A stretch of 64,000 nucleotides of DNA from Gammaproteobacteria bacterium (lineage in GTDB: Bacteria; Pseudomonadota; Gammaproteobacteria; CAISUE01), in contig JAJNBD010000003.1 in NCBI GenBank assembly GCA_021156105.1, forward strand, positions 154,093 to 218,092, read 5' to 3'. The notes below the pieces were generated by a model. It ran no database searches. It worked only from the letters and a program-made list of their open reading frames with translations, and was not told the origin of the DNA. Below, one piece after another: positions 40,736-49,180 of this stretch; the first letter of the stretch is position 1; each line of letters opens with the position of its first letter. The position numbers were made by a program, and so were the translations under genes.

Positions 40736-43162
40736 GTGGCAAATCCATTGGATAACCTAAAAGCTGTTTTTAGTAACACACGTTCTCGCGTTGTCATTAT
40801 TTTTACTGGTGTAATTCTTTTATTTGCAGTGGTCATTGGCATTGGGATTTTTTCTCGCAATACAGAAGTTGGTCAAGCGAGGCTTGCTGGTACGCCAGGT
40901 ATCAAATCAGTTGTCGGTGGTTTTGACCAACCGGTCAGCCCTGAATACGCTAAGTTATTAGAACAGCAAAACAAACAACGCGCTCAAGTCGCATTCCAAA
41001 CGCAAGGCTCTGCCGTGCCAACGATTGTCAGTGCACAAGAATTTCCTACAGCACCTAATCAAAATGCTGCCCAAAACGTTTGTAATTGCGCAAATTGCAC
41101 AGCTAATGCAACGAATGCAACACTACAAACAACAGGCGCGCCACCTGCGGGAGCCATTTGCTCTGATGGCACCGTTCGTGATGCCAATGGCAATATTATT
41201 GGTAAAACAGGTTTAGTTGCTCCTGGCGGCCTTGTCTACGATAAAGAAGGCAAAATTATTGGTTCCGTAGGTCCAGATGGAAAAGTGCGCAACAATAATG
41301 GCAACGTTATTGGCACGCTGGCTGCTGATGGAACAGTACGCGATGCCAATGGAAATGTTATTGGTACCACCAGCGGCTCTGCGCAAAGCGGTGGAATTGT
41401 TGGCAAACCGGTTTATGACAATACGGGAAAACTCTTGGGGTATGTAGGTGCAGATAACCAAGTACGTGATGCTACCGGCCATGTTATTGGTACTGCAAGT
41501 GCTGATGGCCAAGTTCGCGATGCCAATGGAAATGTGGTTGGCAAAGTAGCAACTGGCGCTACACCCGGCAGTTTAATTTTTGATAAAACAGGGCATCTTC
41601 TAGGTACTGTTGGCGCGGATGGCAAAGTCCGTGATGCTTCTGGCAAGGTAATTGGCACAGCAGGTGCCGACGGCCAAGTTCGTGATGCCGCTGGCAAAGT
41701 GATTGGAAGCGTCTCTCCTGCAGCAGGAAATATTGGCGCACCTGTTTATGACGATGCTGGGCACTTACTTGGCGCGGTAAGCGCGGATGGCAAAGTTCGC
41801 GATGCTTCTGGCAAAGTGATTGGTACCGTTAGTGCTGATGGCCAAGTTCGAGATATGACGGGAAAAATTCTTGGTAAAGTTACTCCAACCAATGGTTCTC
41901 TGGCTGCACCTAAAACTGGCAGCTTAGTTTATGACCGTAATGGTCGCGTCATTGGCACCGTCAGTCCTGATGGCAAAGCACGCGATACGAATGGCAATGT
42001 GATTGGTACTGTCGGTGCTGACGGTATCGTACGTGATGGCGCAGGTAATATTGTTGGCAGCGCAACCACAGCTACACCTGGCACAGCAGTTTATGATCCG
42101 CAAGGACGTTTATTAGGCACCGTTAGCGCTGATGGTAAAGTGCGGGATGCTAATGGCAATGTTGTTGGTAACGTTGGACAAGATGGCGTAGTTCGCGATG
42201 CAAACGGAAAACCTATTGGCCGAACGACTTACATTGCACCAGGCTCAGCTGTCTTTGGTACCGATGGAAAATTACTTGGCTCTATTGGCCCCGATGGCCA
42301 TTTGATCCCTGCAACGCTCGGACCAAGCGGTAGTTCATTAGGCATTAGCGCTGGATCAACTACTAGCCCGCAAGCGCAAGCAGCAGCAAGACAACAGCAA
42401 CAAGCCTTAGATCAAAAAACTCGTCAACTTACCATACAAATGCAAGCAGCAATGTCTGGTCAAATGTCACAATTGTTAGCCTCATGGGCGCCGCCTTCAC
42501 AACAAGTTGTTGTCGGTGTCGATATAGCAAACGGCGTGGCAGGAGCTGCGGGGGCCGCAGGAATTGCGGGTGGCGCTGGTGGCACAGCTGGAAGTTCTGC
42601 CGCAGCAGCCTTTGTTAAAGCTGGTACGATTATGTTTGCTGTCCTCGATACTGCCGTTAACAGCGATGAACCAGGCCCTGTCATGGCAACCATTACCGAG
42701 GGTAAATTAAAAGGCGGCAAGCTGCTTGGCACGATGAGTCTACAAGGTCAAAACGCCATGTTAAGTTTTAATGTTTTAAATTTACCTGGCGCAGGCTCAT
42801 CTTTACCGGTAAATGTGGTTGCTATTGATCCAGGAACAGCAAGAACAGCAATTTCAAGTGATACCGATAACCATTACATGTTACGTTATGGTACCTTGTT
42901 TGCTTCAAGTTTCTTATCGGGTTATGCTCAAGCATTAGCGCAATCTGGCTCAACGACAACAATTACCCTTAATGGTATAGTCCATCAAATTCCGCCATTT
43001 AATTCGCAGCAAAAAATCATGATGGCATTAGGCAATGTTGGCCAACAGTACTCTAATGTACTAGGTAATCTTGTTAATACACCACCAACAGTGAAAATTT
43101 ATGCAGGTACCGGTGTTGGCATTCTATTCTTATCAGATATGCAAACACCATCAGGGGTTTAA
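40736..43162 (+). CDS. dotG: Dot/Icm core-channel protein DotG (IcmE) with long repeat domain
   Basis: The 808-residue protein has a GTG start one base after dotH. It has a membrane segment near residue 25 (VVIIFTGVILLFAVVIGIGI), then about 20 tandem units of about 20 residues at roughly 135-530 (VRDANGNVIGT and VYDxxGxLLGTVxADGK types), a Gln/Ala-rich spacer, and the conserved VirB10/TrbI-like C-terminal domain (VKAGTIMFAVLDTAVNSDEP, then MMALGNVGQQYSNVLGN). It spans both membranes as the central channel. The repeats show a three-unit higher-order period and are more regular than those of well-studied homologues. Confidence 0.93.
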   Translation: MANPLDNLKAVFSNTRSRVVIIFTGVILLFAVVIGIGIFSRNTEVGQARLAGTPGIKSVVGGFDQPVSPEYAKLLEQQNKQRAQVAFQTQGSAVPTIVSAQEFPTAPNQNAAQNVCNCANCTANATNATLQTTGAPPAGAICSDGTVRDANGNIIGKTGLVAPGGLVYDKEGKIIGSVGPDGKVRNNNGNVIGTLAADGTVRDANGNVIGTTSGSAQSGGIVGKPVYDNTGKLLGYVGADNQVRDATGHVIGTASADGQVRDANGNVVGKVATGATPGSLIFDKTGHLLGTVGADGKVRDASGKVIGTAGADGQVRDAAGKVIGSVSPAAGNIGAPVYDDAGHLLGAVSADGKVRDASGKVIGTVSADGQVRDMTGKILGKVTPTNGSLAAPKTGSLVYDRNGRVIGTVSPDGKARDTNGNVIGTVGADGIVRDGAGNIVGSATTATPGTAVYDPQGRLLGTVSADGKVRDANGNVVGNVGQDGVVRDANGKPIGRTTYIAPGSAVFGTDGKLLGSIGPDGHLIPATLGPSGSSLGISAGSTTSPQAQAAARQQQQALDQKTRQLTIQMQAAMSGQMSQLLASWAPPSQQVVVGVDIANGVAGAAGAAGIAGGAGGTAGSSAAAAFVKAGTIMFAVLDTAVNSDEPGPVMATITEGKLKGGKLLGTMSLQGQNAMLSFNVLNLPGAGSSLPVNVVAIDPGTARTAISSDTDNHYMLRYGTLFASSFLSGYAQALAQSGSTTTITLNGIVHQIPPFNSQQKIMMALGNVGQQYSNVLGNLVNTPPTVKIYAGTGVGILFLSDMQTPSGV

Positions 43163-43229
43163 TTTTACATACCTAACGCTTTTTAAGTTATGCAAATAAG
43201 TTAAAACGCAAAGGATTGAAGGAAAAATT

Positions 43230-43994
43230 ATGATTGATAAAGATACTTCTACGCAGTATGATGACAATGAGTTTCACTTTGATGAATTTGATCATTCTAA
43301 TGAAACACCTGCCGCGGCAGAAACAACAAACACTGCTGGAATTGGTGCAGCAACGCCTAATCCAGAATGGACAGCCAATTCTTTAAATAAAAGAAATCCA
43401 CGTAAGCTTGTCGCTATCGGCATTATTGTGGCAATTCTTATTATCTTTATTGCTTACCATTTCCTTGGTACTTCTGGGAACAGCCCTTTAAGTGGCATCG
43501 CACCTGTGCCTGAAACCACCAAAGTTGCCACTGCGCCAGCCAACACAACACCGCAACAAGCACAACCGGCTGTGAAAAAGCTTGTCGACGAATTAAACGA
43601 TAAAATTAGCACGCTTGAACAAACGGTCAATCAACAACAACAGACAATTACACAACTTCAGGGTAATATAAGCGCTATGCAAGATAGTATGAATACTTTA
43701 AATGCAAGTATTGATACTTTTACACAACAACTTGCAGGTATTAATGCTAAATTAGCTAAACCAGCCCCTAAGAAAACTATACAAGAACCTATGGCGCCAC
43801 CGCCTGTTACTTATACCGTTAAAGCCATGGTACCTGGACGTGCATGGTTAAAAGGCAGTGATGGCAGCCTCTTAACAGTTTCAACAGGTAGTAGCCTGCC
43901 TTCTCATGGCCAAGTAACTAATATTGATTTGCAGCAAGGACAGGTTACCACAAGTGATGGTTCCGTCTTTAGCTACGATATTAATGGTAATTAA
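43230..43994 (+). CDS. dotF: Dot/Icm inner-membrane protein DotF (IcmG)
   Basis: The 254-residue protein has an acidic N-terminal cytoplasmic part (STQYDDNEFHFDEFDHSN), a membrane segment near residue 75 (LVAIGIIVAILIIFIAYHFL), a periplasmic coiled coil (LNDKISTLEQTVNQQQQTIT, then MQDSMNTLNASIDTFTQQL) and a C-terminal beta-rich domain (VKAMVPGRAWLKGSDGSLL). Topology, length and position after dotG fit IcmG. It is thought to help link inner and outer parts of the complex and to contact effectors. Confidence 0.88.
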   Translation: MIDKDTSTQYDDNEFHFDEFDHSNETPAAAETTNTAGIGAATPNPEWTANSLNKRNPRKLVAIGIIVAILIIFIAYHFLGTSGNSPLSGIAPVPETTKVATAPANTTPQQAQPAVKKLVDELNDKISTLEQTVNQQQQTITQLQGNISAMQDSMNTLNASIDTFTQQLAGINAKLAKPAPKKTIQEPMAPPPVTYTVKAMVPGRAWLKGSDGSLLTVSTGSSLPSHGQVTNIDLQQGQVTTSDGSVFSYDINGN

Positions 43995-44013
43995 GATAAA
44001 CATATAAATCACT

Positions 44014-44634
44014 GTGCAACAAACATTTATGACAGCTCTACTGCTTAATAAAATAACCCGCTGCTTGATTAGGCCTTTATGCTTAATCAGCATGGCTATT
44101 TTATTAACCGGATGCCCTCATTTTAAGCATGCGGCCTCAGAGATACTTATTAACCTTCAATCTACTTATGTCCATGTTGTCGACTTGGTTATGAGTATTG
44201 CGTACCTCTCAGGGGCAATGTTTGTTGTCAAAGGGATATTTGCTTTTAAAATTTATGGCGAGCAACGCACGATGATGTCTTCTCAGGTGTCTGTCCGCAC
44301 GCCTGTGGCATATTTTGCAGTAGGCATTTGTCTGCTATTCTTACCTCATGTTATATCGATTATGAGTAACAGTGTTTTCATGCAACCCGATATCGTTTTA
44401 AAATACGGTGGCGGCGAGGATATGGCAACTGATGTAGAATATTCTATTTTTAACTTAGTAAAGATTATGGGATTAATTGCGGTGGTACGCGCACTCTTTA
44501 TGGCCAGCGTACCTCAGCCACCAGGCGGCGGCGGTGGGCAAGGCGGTTTGGGGAAAGCAGCTATGCATTTCTTTGGAGGGCTAGCAGCATTGAATATTGA
44601 ATACATGGTTGATATGATCAAAAATGCAACTTAA
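44014..44634 (+). CDS. dotE: Dot/Icm inner-membrane protein DotE (IcmC)
   Basis: The 206-residue protein has a hydrophobic N-terminal segment (LCLISMAILLTGCPHF) that also forms a possible lipobox, two membrane helices flanking the conserved block MSIAYLSGAMFVVKGIFAFK and VSVRTPVAYFAVGICLLFLP, and a last hydrophobic stretch after a Gly-rich loop (PPGGGGGQGGLG). The first two helices are recognisably related to the DotP proteins that follow. The listed start is GTG 44014; ATG 44029 is an alternative. No strong ribosome site is visible for either. Confidence 0.85.
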   Translation: MQQTFMTALLLNKITRCLIRPLCLISMAILLTGCPHFKHAASEILINLQSTYVHVVDLVMSIAYLSGAMFVVKGIFAFKIYGEQRTMMSSQVSVRTPVAYFAVGICLLFLPHVISIMSNSVFMQPDIVLKYGGGEDMATDVEYSIFNLVKIMGLIAVVRALFMASVPQPPGGGGGQGGLGKAAMHFFGGLAALNIEYMVDMIKNAT

Positions 44635-44659
44635 CTTTTTTACTTTAGGAACTTTATCT

Positions 44660-45055
44660 ATGAGAAGTCTTTTATTACGAGTTGGAAAATTTACCTTAGG
44701 CATTATTGCGGGGATACTCTTTTGCACAACCTGTTTTGCTGATACCTCTACTATTTCAGGGATCGTGAGCAACATGGAAAATGAGATGCTCGAACCCATA
44801 TTTAATGTCATTATTTCTATTGCTTATCTTGCCGGTGCAGGCTTTGTTGTTGCGGCTATTTTTAAATTTAAAGCACATAAAGATAACCCAACTCAAGTTA
44901 CGGTTGGTACACCTATCATGCTACTTTTTGTTGGCATTGGTTTACTCTTCTTGCCTGCTATCATAACCAGTGTGATGCACAGCATTGGCTTCAGCTCATC
45001 AGGCGCAGGATCGGTAACGTTCTCTAGTGGAACAATATTTTCTCAAGGGTCATAA
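44660..45055 (+). CDS. dotP: Dot/Icm membrane protein DotP (IcmD), copy 1
   Basis: The start at 44660 has AGGA 9 bases upstream; an earlier frame start at 44624 overlaps dotE. The 131-residue protein has a signal peptide (LGIIAGILFCTTCFA) and two membrane helices in the IcmD core IFNVIISIAYLAGAGFVVAA and IMLLFVGIGLLFLPAIITSV, separated by FKFKAHKDNPTQVTVGTP. Length equals Legionella IcmD (132). It is followed immediately by a second, nearly identical copy. Confidence 0.88.
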   Translation: MRSLLLRVGKFTLGIIAGILFCTTCFADTSTISGIVSNMENEMLEPIFNVIISIAYLAGAGFVVAAIFKFKAHKDNPTQVTVGTPIMLLFVGIGLLFLPAIITSVMHSIGFSSSGAGSVTFSSGTIFSQGS

Positions 45056-45071
45056 AATAAAGAGGTACTGT

Positions 45072-45464
45072 ATGATTAATATCTATTCTCGTATTGCAAA
45101 GTTTTTTTTAGGCTTTATATTAGTGAGTTTTGTTGGCATAAGTTATGCGCAAGAAACTTCAGCAACTGATATAAGCAGCTTAGTAAATAATATTCAACTC
45201 GATGTCGTCAAACCCATATTTAATGTCATTATTTCTATTGCTTATCTTGCCGGTGCAGGTTTTGTTGTTGCAGCTATTTTTAAATTTAAAGCACATAAAG
45301 ATAACCCAACTCAAGTCACGGTTGGTACGCCTATCATGCTACTTTTTGTTGGGATTGGCTTACTCTTCTTACCTGCTATCGTAACAAGTGTCATGAATAG
45401 TATTGGCTTTACTTCATCCGGAGCGGGTTCTGTAGACTATACAAAAGGGTCTATTACAGGATAA
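45072..45464 (+). CDS. dotP: Dot/Icm membrane protein DotP (IcmD), copy 2
   Basis: The 130-residue protein has its start at 45072, with AGAGG upstream and 16 bp after copy 1. The signal peptide (FFLGFILVSFVGISYA) and the first 45 residues differ from copy 1. From KPIFNVIISIAYLAGAG to the SSGAGSV block the two are almost identical, and their DNA differs at only about 14 of 195 positions by eye. The sharp boundary between diverged start and conserved core suggests tandem duplication with later gene conversion or strong constraint. It presumably acts in the same inner-membrane complex. Confidence 0.87.
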   Translation: MINIYSRIAKFFLGFILVSFVGISYAQETSATDISSLVNNIQLDVVKPIFNVIISIAYLAGAGFVVAAIFKFKAHKDNPTQVTVGTPIMLLFVGIGLLFLPAIVTSVMNSIGFTSSGAGSVDYTKGSITG

Positions 45465-45485
45465 GTCATAGACCATGGAAAAATT

Positions 45486-46100
45486 ATGTTTAACTTATCG
45501 TTAAGCGCAAGTTTTGAGAATTGGAAGCTGTTTTGGTTGCGTAGAACGCATCCACGCTTCCAATCCATTGCCCAAAAAGTTTTTGAACGGGATCAATATA
45601 CCTGTCAATTCTGCAGCATCTCTGCCCCTTTAGCAAAATTTGAAGTGATTAATCTTGACGCTAATTATCAAAATAACAAAGCAAGCAATCTTGTTACCGC
45701 ATGCCCGCTTTGTGCCCAATGTTTCTTTATCGAATCCATTGGAACAGGAAGCTTTGGCGGAGGCGTTTTGATTTATCTTCCTGAAATTAATCAAAATCAA
45801 TTAAATGCTTTAGCCAATGAAGCTTTTCTTGCAATCCATACCAAAAGCGCTCAAGCAATGAGTGCGGAAAATATTTTACGTGATTTTAAATTTCGTTCAG
45901 CAGATGTTGAAAAAATCTTTGGCGACGGCATGTCAGATCCTGCAAAGTTTGGCATGTTAATGTTAACAGCAAATCTTCCCAAAGCGCAGTTAAATAAAAT
46001 TTTACTTCCACTACGGCTACTACCTATTCGTACTCGCTTTTTAGAATTTACTGAATCTGTTGTTAATGGTTTAGCCATGGAAGAAACACAAGCAGCATAA
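45486..46100 (+). CDS. dotN: Dot/Icm coupling-complex protein DotN (IcmJ)
   Basis: The 204-residue protein has an HNH-like zinc-binding start: VFERDQYTCQFCSISAP, then VINLDANYQNNKASNL and TACPLCAQCFF, giving paired C-x2-C motifs. The rest is helical (MSAENILRDFKFRSADVEKI, MLMLTANLPKAQLN). Length and motif match IcmJ of Legionella (208 residues), a subunit of the DotL-DotM type IV coupling complex that binds zinc. Its position between dotP and dotO is conserved across Dot/Icm clusters. Confidence 0.92.
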   Translation: MFNLSLSASFENWKLFWLRRTHPRFQSIAQKVFERDQYTCQFCSISAPLAKFEVINLDANYQNNKASNLVTACPLCAQCFFIESIGTGSFGGGVLIYLPEINQNQLNALANEAFLAIHTKSAQAMSAENILRDFKFRSADVEKIFGDGMSDPAKFGMLMLTANLPKAQLNKILLPLRLLPIRTRFLEFTESVVNGLAMEETQAA

Positions 46101-46129
46101 GCTTAATGTGGTGCATTAAGGAATAAAGA

Positions 46130-49100
46130 ATGATTCGTTTTGTCGAAACCATTGTTGATACAATTGATACCTTTGTCGCCTGGTTATCTTCTTCTTTAAA
46201 ACAGACGACAGAATCCTATTGTGATTTAGAAACAGCTGATAGCCCAACGGTTCTGGTTGCACATGATGGCGCGTTAATTTCCGTTATTCGCATTGAAGGC
46301 GCTAAAGCCCTTATTGGGGAAAGTGAATTTAATAAACTGCATGAAGGCTTAACGCTTGGTATGCATACGGGTTTAGCACGCCCTGGTAGAGAAGTACAAG
46401 TTGTATTTAATTATGAAAAACAAGGTGTACAAGAAAAAATTGCTAAAATTTTTGAACCTGCCTATAACACCGCAAAACGTTTAAATCTCAATTTAGATGA
46501 TCTTTTTAATGAAAGATTACGTTACTTAACGCGCTTTTGTGCAGACGAAGCTGTTTATCTTGTCTTGCGAACTTGCCCTGGCTTTTTGACAAAAGAACAG
46601 CTTGAAGCTAGCCGTAAAAGCAGCGATAAATTTATTCGAGAAAATAATTTTCCTCAAAATAAACGTAGTCAAAATCTTCTTGCACCAATAGCAGAATTAC
46701 GGGATCCTCATGATTCATTTGTGCGCTCCTTACTACATGATTTAAATTCTCTCGAGTTACAAGCAGAAATATTAGAAGTCCATGACGCAATTTTTGCTAT
46801 GCGTATGATAGCAGACCCTGACTTTACCGACCCTAAATGGCGCGCAGCACTTCCAGGCGACCGTGTACCGCTAAAGTCTTATCAAAATGTTAAGCCCGAT
46901 GTTTCTGATTTATTTTGGCCATCGTTAGCAAGGCAAGTTTTACCTCGCGATGCTGAAGTATTAGATTTGCGCACTGTTCGTGTGGGCGATAAAATTTATT
47001 CTTGCGTTTACATCGACCTTTTTCCTAAAGATTTAAAAAACTTTAATCAACTCTTTCAACGTACAGTAGCAACCCGTATTCCTTGGCGTATTTCTTTTTT
47101 AATTAACAGTGATGGTTTGCAGTCAATTCGATTTAAAGGTTTGTTAGCGAGTATCTTAAGCTTTAGCTCAGCACAAAACCGCTTAATCAGTGATGCCAAT
47201 AATTTATTAAACTATATTCATCTTAATACGGATGATGCTATCGTACGCCTACAAGTGGCTGTCACGACTTGGGCACCTGCCAACGATTTGCAACTTTTAC
47301 GTATCCGCACAGCTGAATTAGCCAAAGCCGTTCAAGGTTGGGGTTCATGTGATGTCTCAGAAATTTCGGGTGACCCCTATGCTGGTTATATCTCAAGCTT
47401 GATGGGGGTTAGCGGTGAAAGCGTGGCAACGGCTTCTGTTGCACCTTTATCAGATGTCGTTTATATGCTGCCTATCACGCGTCCAGCTTCTCCATGGCAT
47501 CAAGGCGCATTACTATTTAGAACCCCTGACGGAAAGCTTTGGCCTTATCAACCCGGCTCAGCTGAGCAAACCACTTGGATTGATTTAATTTATGCAAGGC
47601 CAGGTTCAGGTAAATCCGTTTTATCCAATGCCATCAATTTAGCTTTATGCTTATCGGGTGGCTTACGTCGTCTACCTCGTATTGCCATTATTGATATTGG
47701 CCCTTCTAGCAGCGGTTTAATTTCTTTGCTCAAAGAAGCCTTGCCCATTAATCAGCAACATTTTGTTACTTATCATCGCTTACGCATGACACCGGATTAT
47801 TCCATTAATCCTTTTGATACTCAATTAGGTTGCCGTTATCCTACGCCGCAAGAGCGCAGCTTCTTAGTCAACTTTATTACCCTGCTTGCTACACCGCTTG
47901 GTGCAGAAAAACCTTATGACGGTATTGCTGATATGGCAGGCTTGGTGGTTGATGAACTTTATAAGAATTTAGCTGATGGCGCAAAACCTTACACTTATAC
48001 GCCGAATATTGAACCCTTAGTCGACGCCGTTTTAGAAGAAATCGGCTTTGTACGCGACTCTAAAACTACTTGGTGGGAAGTGACCGATGCCTTATTCCTT
48101 GCCGGCTTTGTCCACGAAGCAACTTTAGCACAACGCTATGCGATGCCGTTATTAGCTGATGCAGGCGCTATTTGCCGCTCACCGAATGTCGAAGACTTAT
48201 ATGGTAAAGTGATTGCGCCAACAGGTGAAACCTTGGTCGCTGCCTTTGCACGTATGATTTCTGCTGCAGTACGAGAATATCCAATCTTATCACGCGTCAC
48301 CAAATTTGACTTGGGCGATGCACGTATTATTTCATTAGATCTTGATGAAGTAGCAAAAAGTGGTGGTGAAGCTGCAGATAGACAAACGGCTGTGATGTAC
48401 ATGTTGGCACGATATATTTTAGCAAGGAATTTTTACCTCACTGAAGAAGCGATTACTGAAATGCCAGAAGCTTATCGCCAATACCAAGCAACGCGTATTG
48501 GTGAATTACGTGAAGACCCTAAACGTATTGTATTTGATGAATTCCATCGCACTTCCAAAGCACAAGCCGTGCGTGATCAAGTCATTATTGATATGCGGGA
48601 AGGCCGAAAGTGGAAAGTACAAATTGGTTTGATTTCGCAATCGGTCGATGACTTTGATGAAGTTATGGTAGAATTTAGTACAGCCGTGTATATTATGGAT
48701 GCTGGACCTGCACAAACTTTAGAAAAAACCGCAAAAATATTTGGCTTAACACCAACAGCAAAAACCGCATTACGCACCCGCGTGCATGGCCCAAGAGAAG
48801 GCGGTGCAACTTTCTTAGCTCAGTTTTCAACAAAAAATGGTTTGCATACGCAGCTATTAACATTAACGCTTGGACCTATTGAGCTATGGGCATTTAGTAC
48901 CACAGTGGAAGATGCTTTAGTGCGCAACTCTTTATATCGCCTCATTGGGCCACAAGAAGCGCGACGTGTATTAGCAACGCTCTTCCCTAATGGTACGGTT
49001 ACAAAAGTTATTGAAAAACGTTTAAATCGTGTTCGCGAAGAAAGAGGCTTAATTACGCAAATGGATAATTCCACCGAAGTTGAAAAGCTTACGCAAGAAA

Positions 49101-49150
49101 TTTTACGCGAATATAAAGCAAACCCTGATGTACAAAGATTGCCAGAATAA
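46130..49150 (+). CDS. dotO: Dot/Icm ATPase DotO (IcmB), VirB4 family
   Basis: The 1006-residue protein is the usual length. Walker A IYARPGSGKSVLSNA lies near residue 490 and Walker B RIVFDEFHRTS near residue 800. Other VirB4-type blocks include PDYSINPFDTQLG and VQIGLISQSVDDFDE. It forms the hexameric cytoplasmic energy unit with DotB. It is the last dot/icm gene here; icmF (dotU partner), which often follows in Legionella, is not present, and mltB follows instead. Confidence 0.95.
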   Translation: MIRFVETIVDTIDTFVAWLSSSLKQTTESYCDLETADSPTVLVAHDGALISVIRIEGAKALIGESEFNKLHEGLTLGMHTGLARPGREVQVVFNYEKQGVQEKIAKIFEPAYNTAKRLNLNLDDLFNERLRYLTRFCADEAVYLVLRTCPGFLTKEQLEASRKSSDKFIRENNFPQNKRSQNLLAPIAELRDPHDSFVRSLLHDLNSLELQAEILEVHDAIFAMRMIADPDFTDPKWRAALPGDRVPLKSYQNVKPDVSDLFWPSLARQVLPRDAEVLDLRTVRVGDKIYSCVYIDLFPKDLKNFNQLFQRTVATRIPWRISFLINSDGLQSIRFKGLLASILSFSSAQNRLISDANNLLNYIHLNTDDAIVRLQVAVTTWAPANDLQLLRIRTAELAKAVQGWGSCDVSEISGDPYAGYISSLMGVSGESVATASVAPLSDVVYMLPITRPASPWHQGALLFRTPDGKLWPYQPGSAEQTTWIDLIYARPGSGKSVLSNAINLALCLSGGLRRLPRIAIIDIGPSSSGLISLLKEALPINQQHFVTYHRLRMTPDYSINPFDTQLGCRYPTPQERSFLVNFITLLATPLGAEKPYDGIADMAGLVVDELYKNLADGAKPYTYTPNIEPLVDAVLEEIGFVRDSKTTWWEVTDALFLAGFVHEATLAQRYAMPLLADAGAICRSPNVEDLYGKVIAPTGETLVAAFARMISAAVREYPILSRVTKFDLGDARIISLDLDEVAKSGGEAADRQTAVMYMLARYILARNFYLTEEAITEMPEAYRQYQATRIGELREDPKRIVFDEFHRTSKAQAVRDQVIIDMREGRKWKVQIGLISQSVDDFDEVMVEFSTAVYIMDAGPAQTLEKTAKIFGLTPTAKTALRTRVHGPREGGATFLAQFSTKNGLHTQLLTLTLGPIELWAFSTTVEDALVRNSLYRLIGPQEARRVLATLFPNGTVTKVIEKRLNRVREERGLITQMDNSTEVEKLTQEILREYKANPDVQRLPE

Positions 49151-49180
49151 AATAATTTTAATCAAATTAGCGAATGAATC

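Noticed and set aside
41213..41741. minus-strand frames of 60-99 residues within dotG
   Set aside because: They are shadow frames created by the repeat structure of dotG on the opposite strand.
41160..42310. CRISPR array
   Set aside because: The regular repeats here are in-frame protein repeats of dotG, without constant repeat and unique spacer structure; no cas genes are present anywhere in the window.
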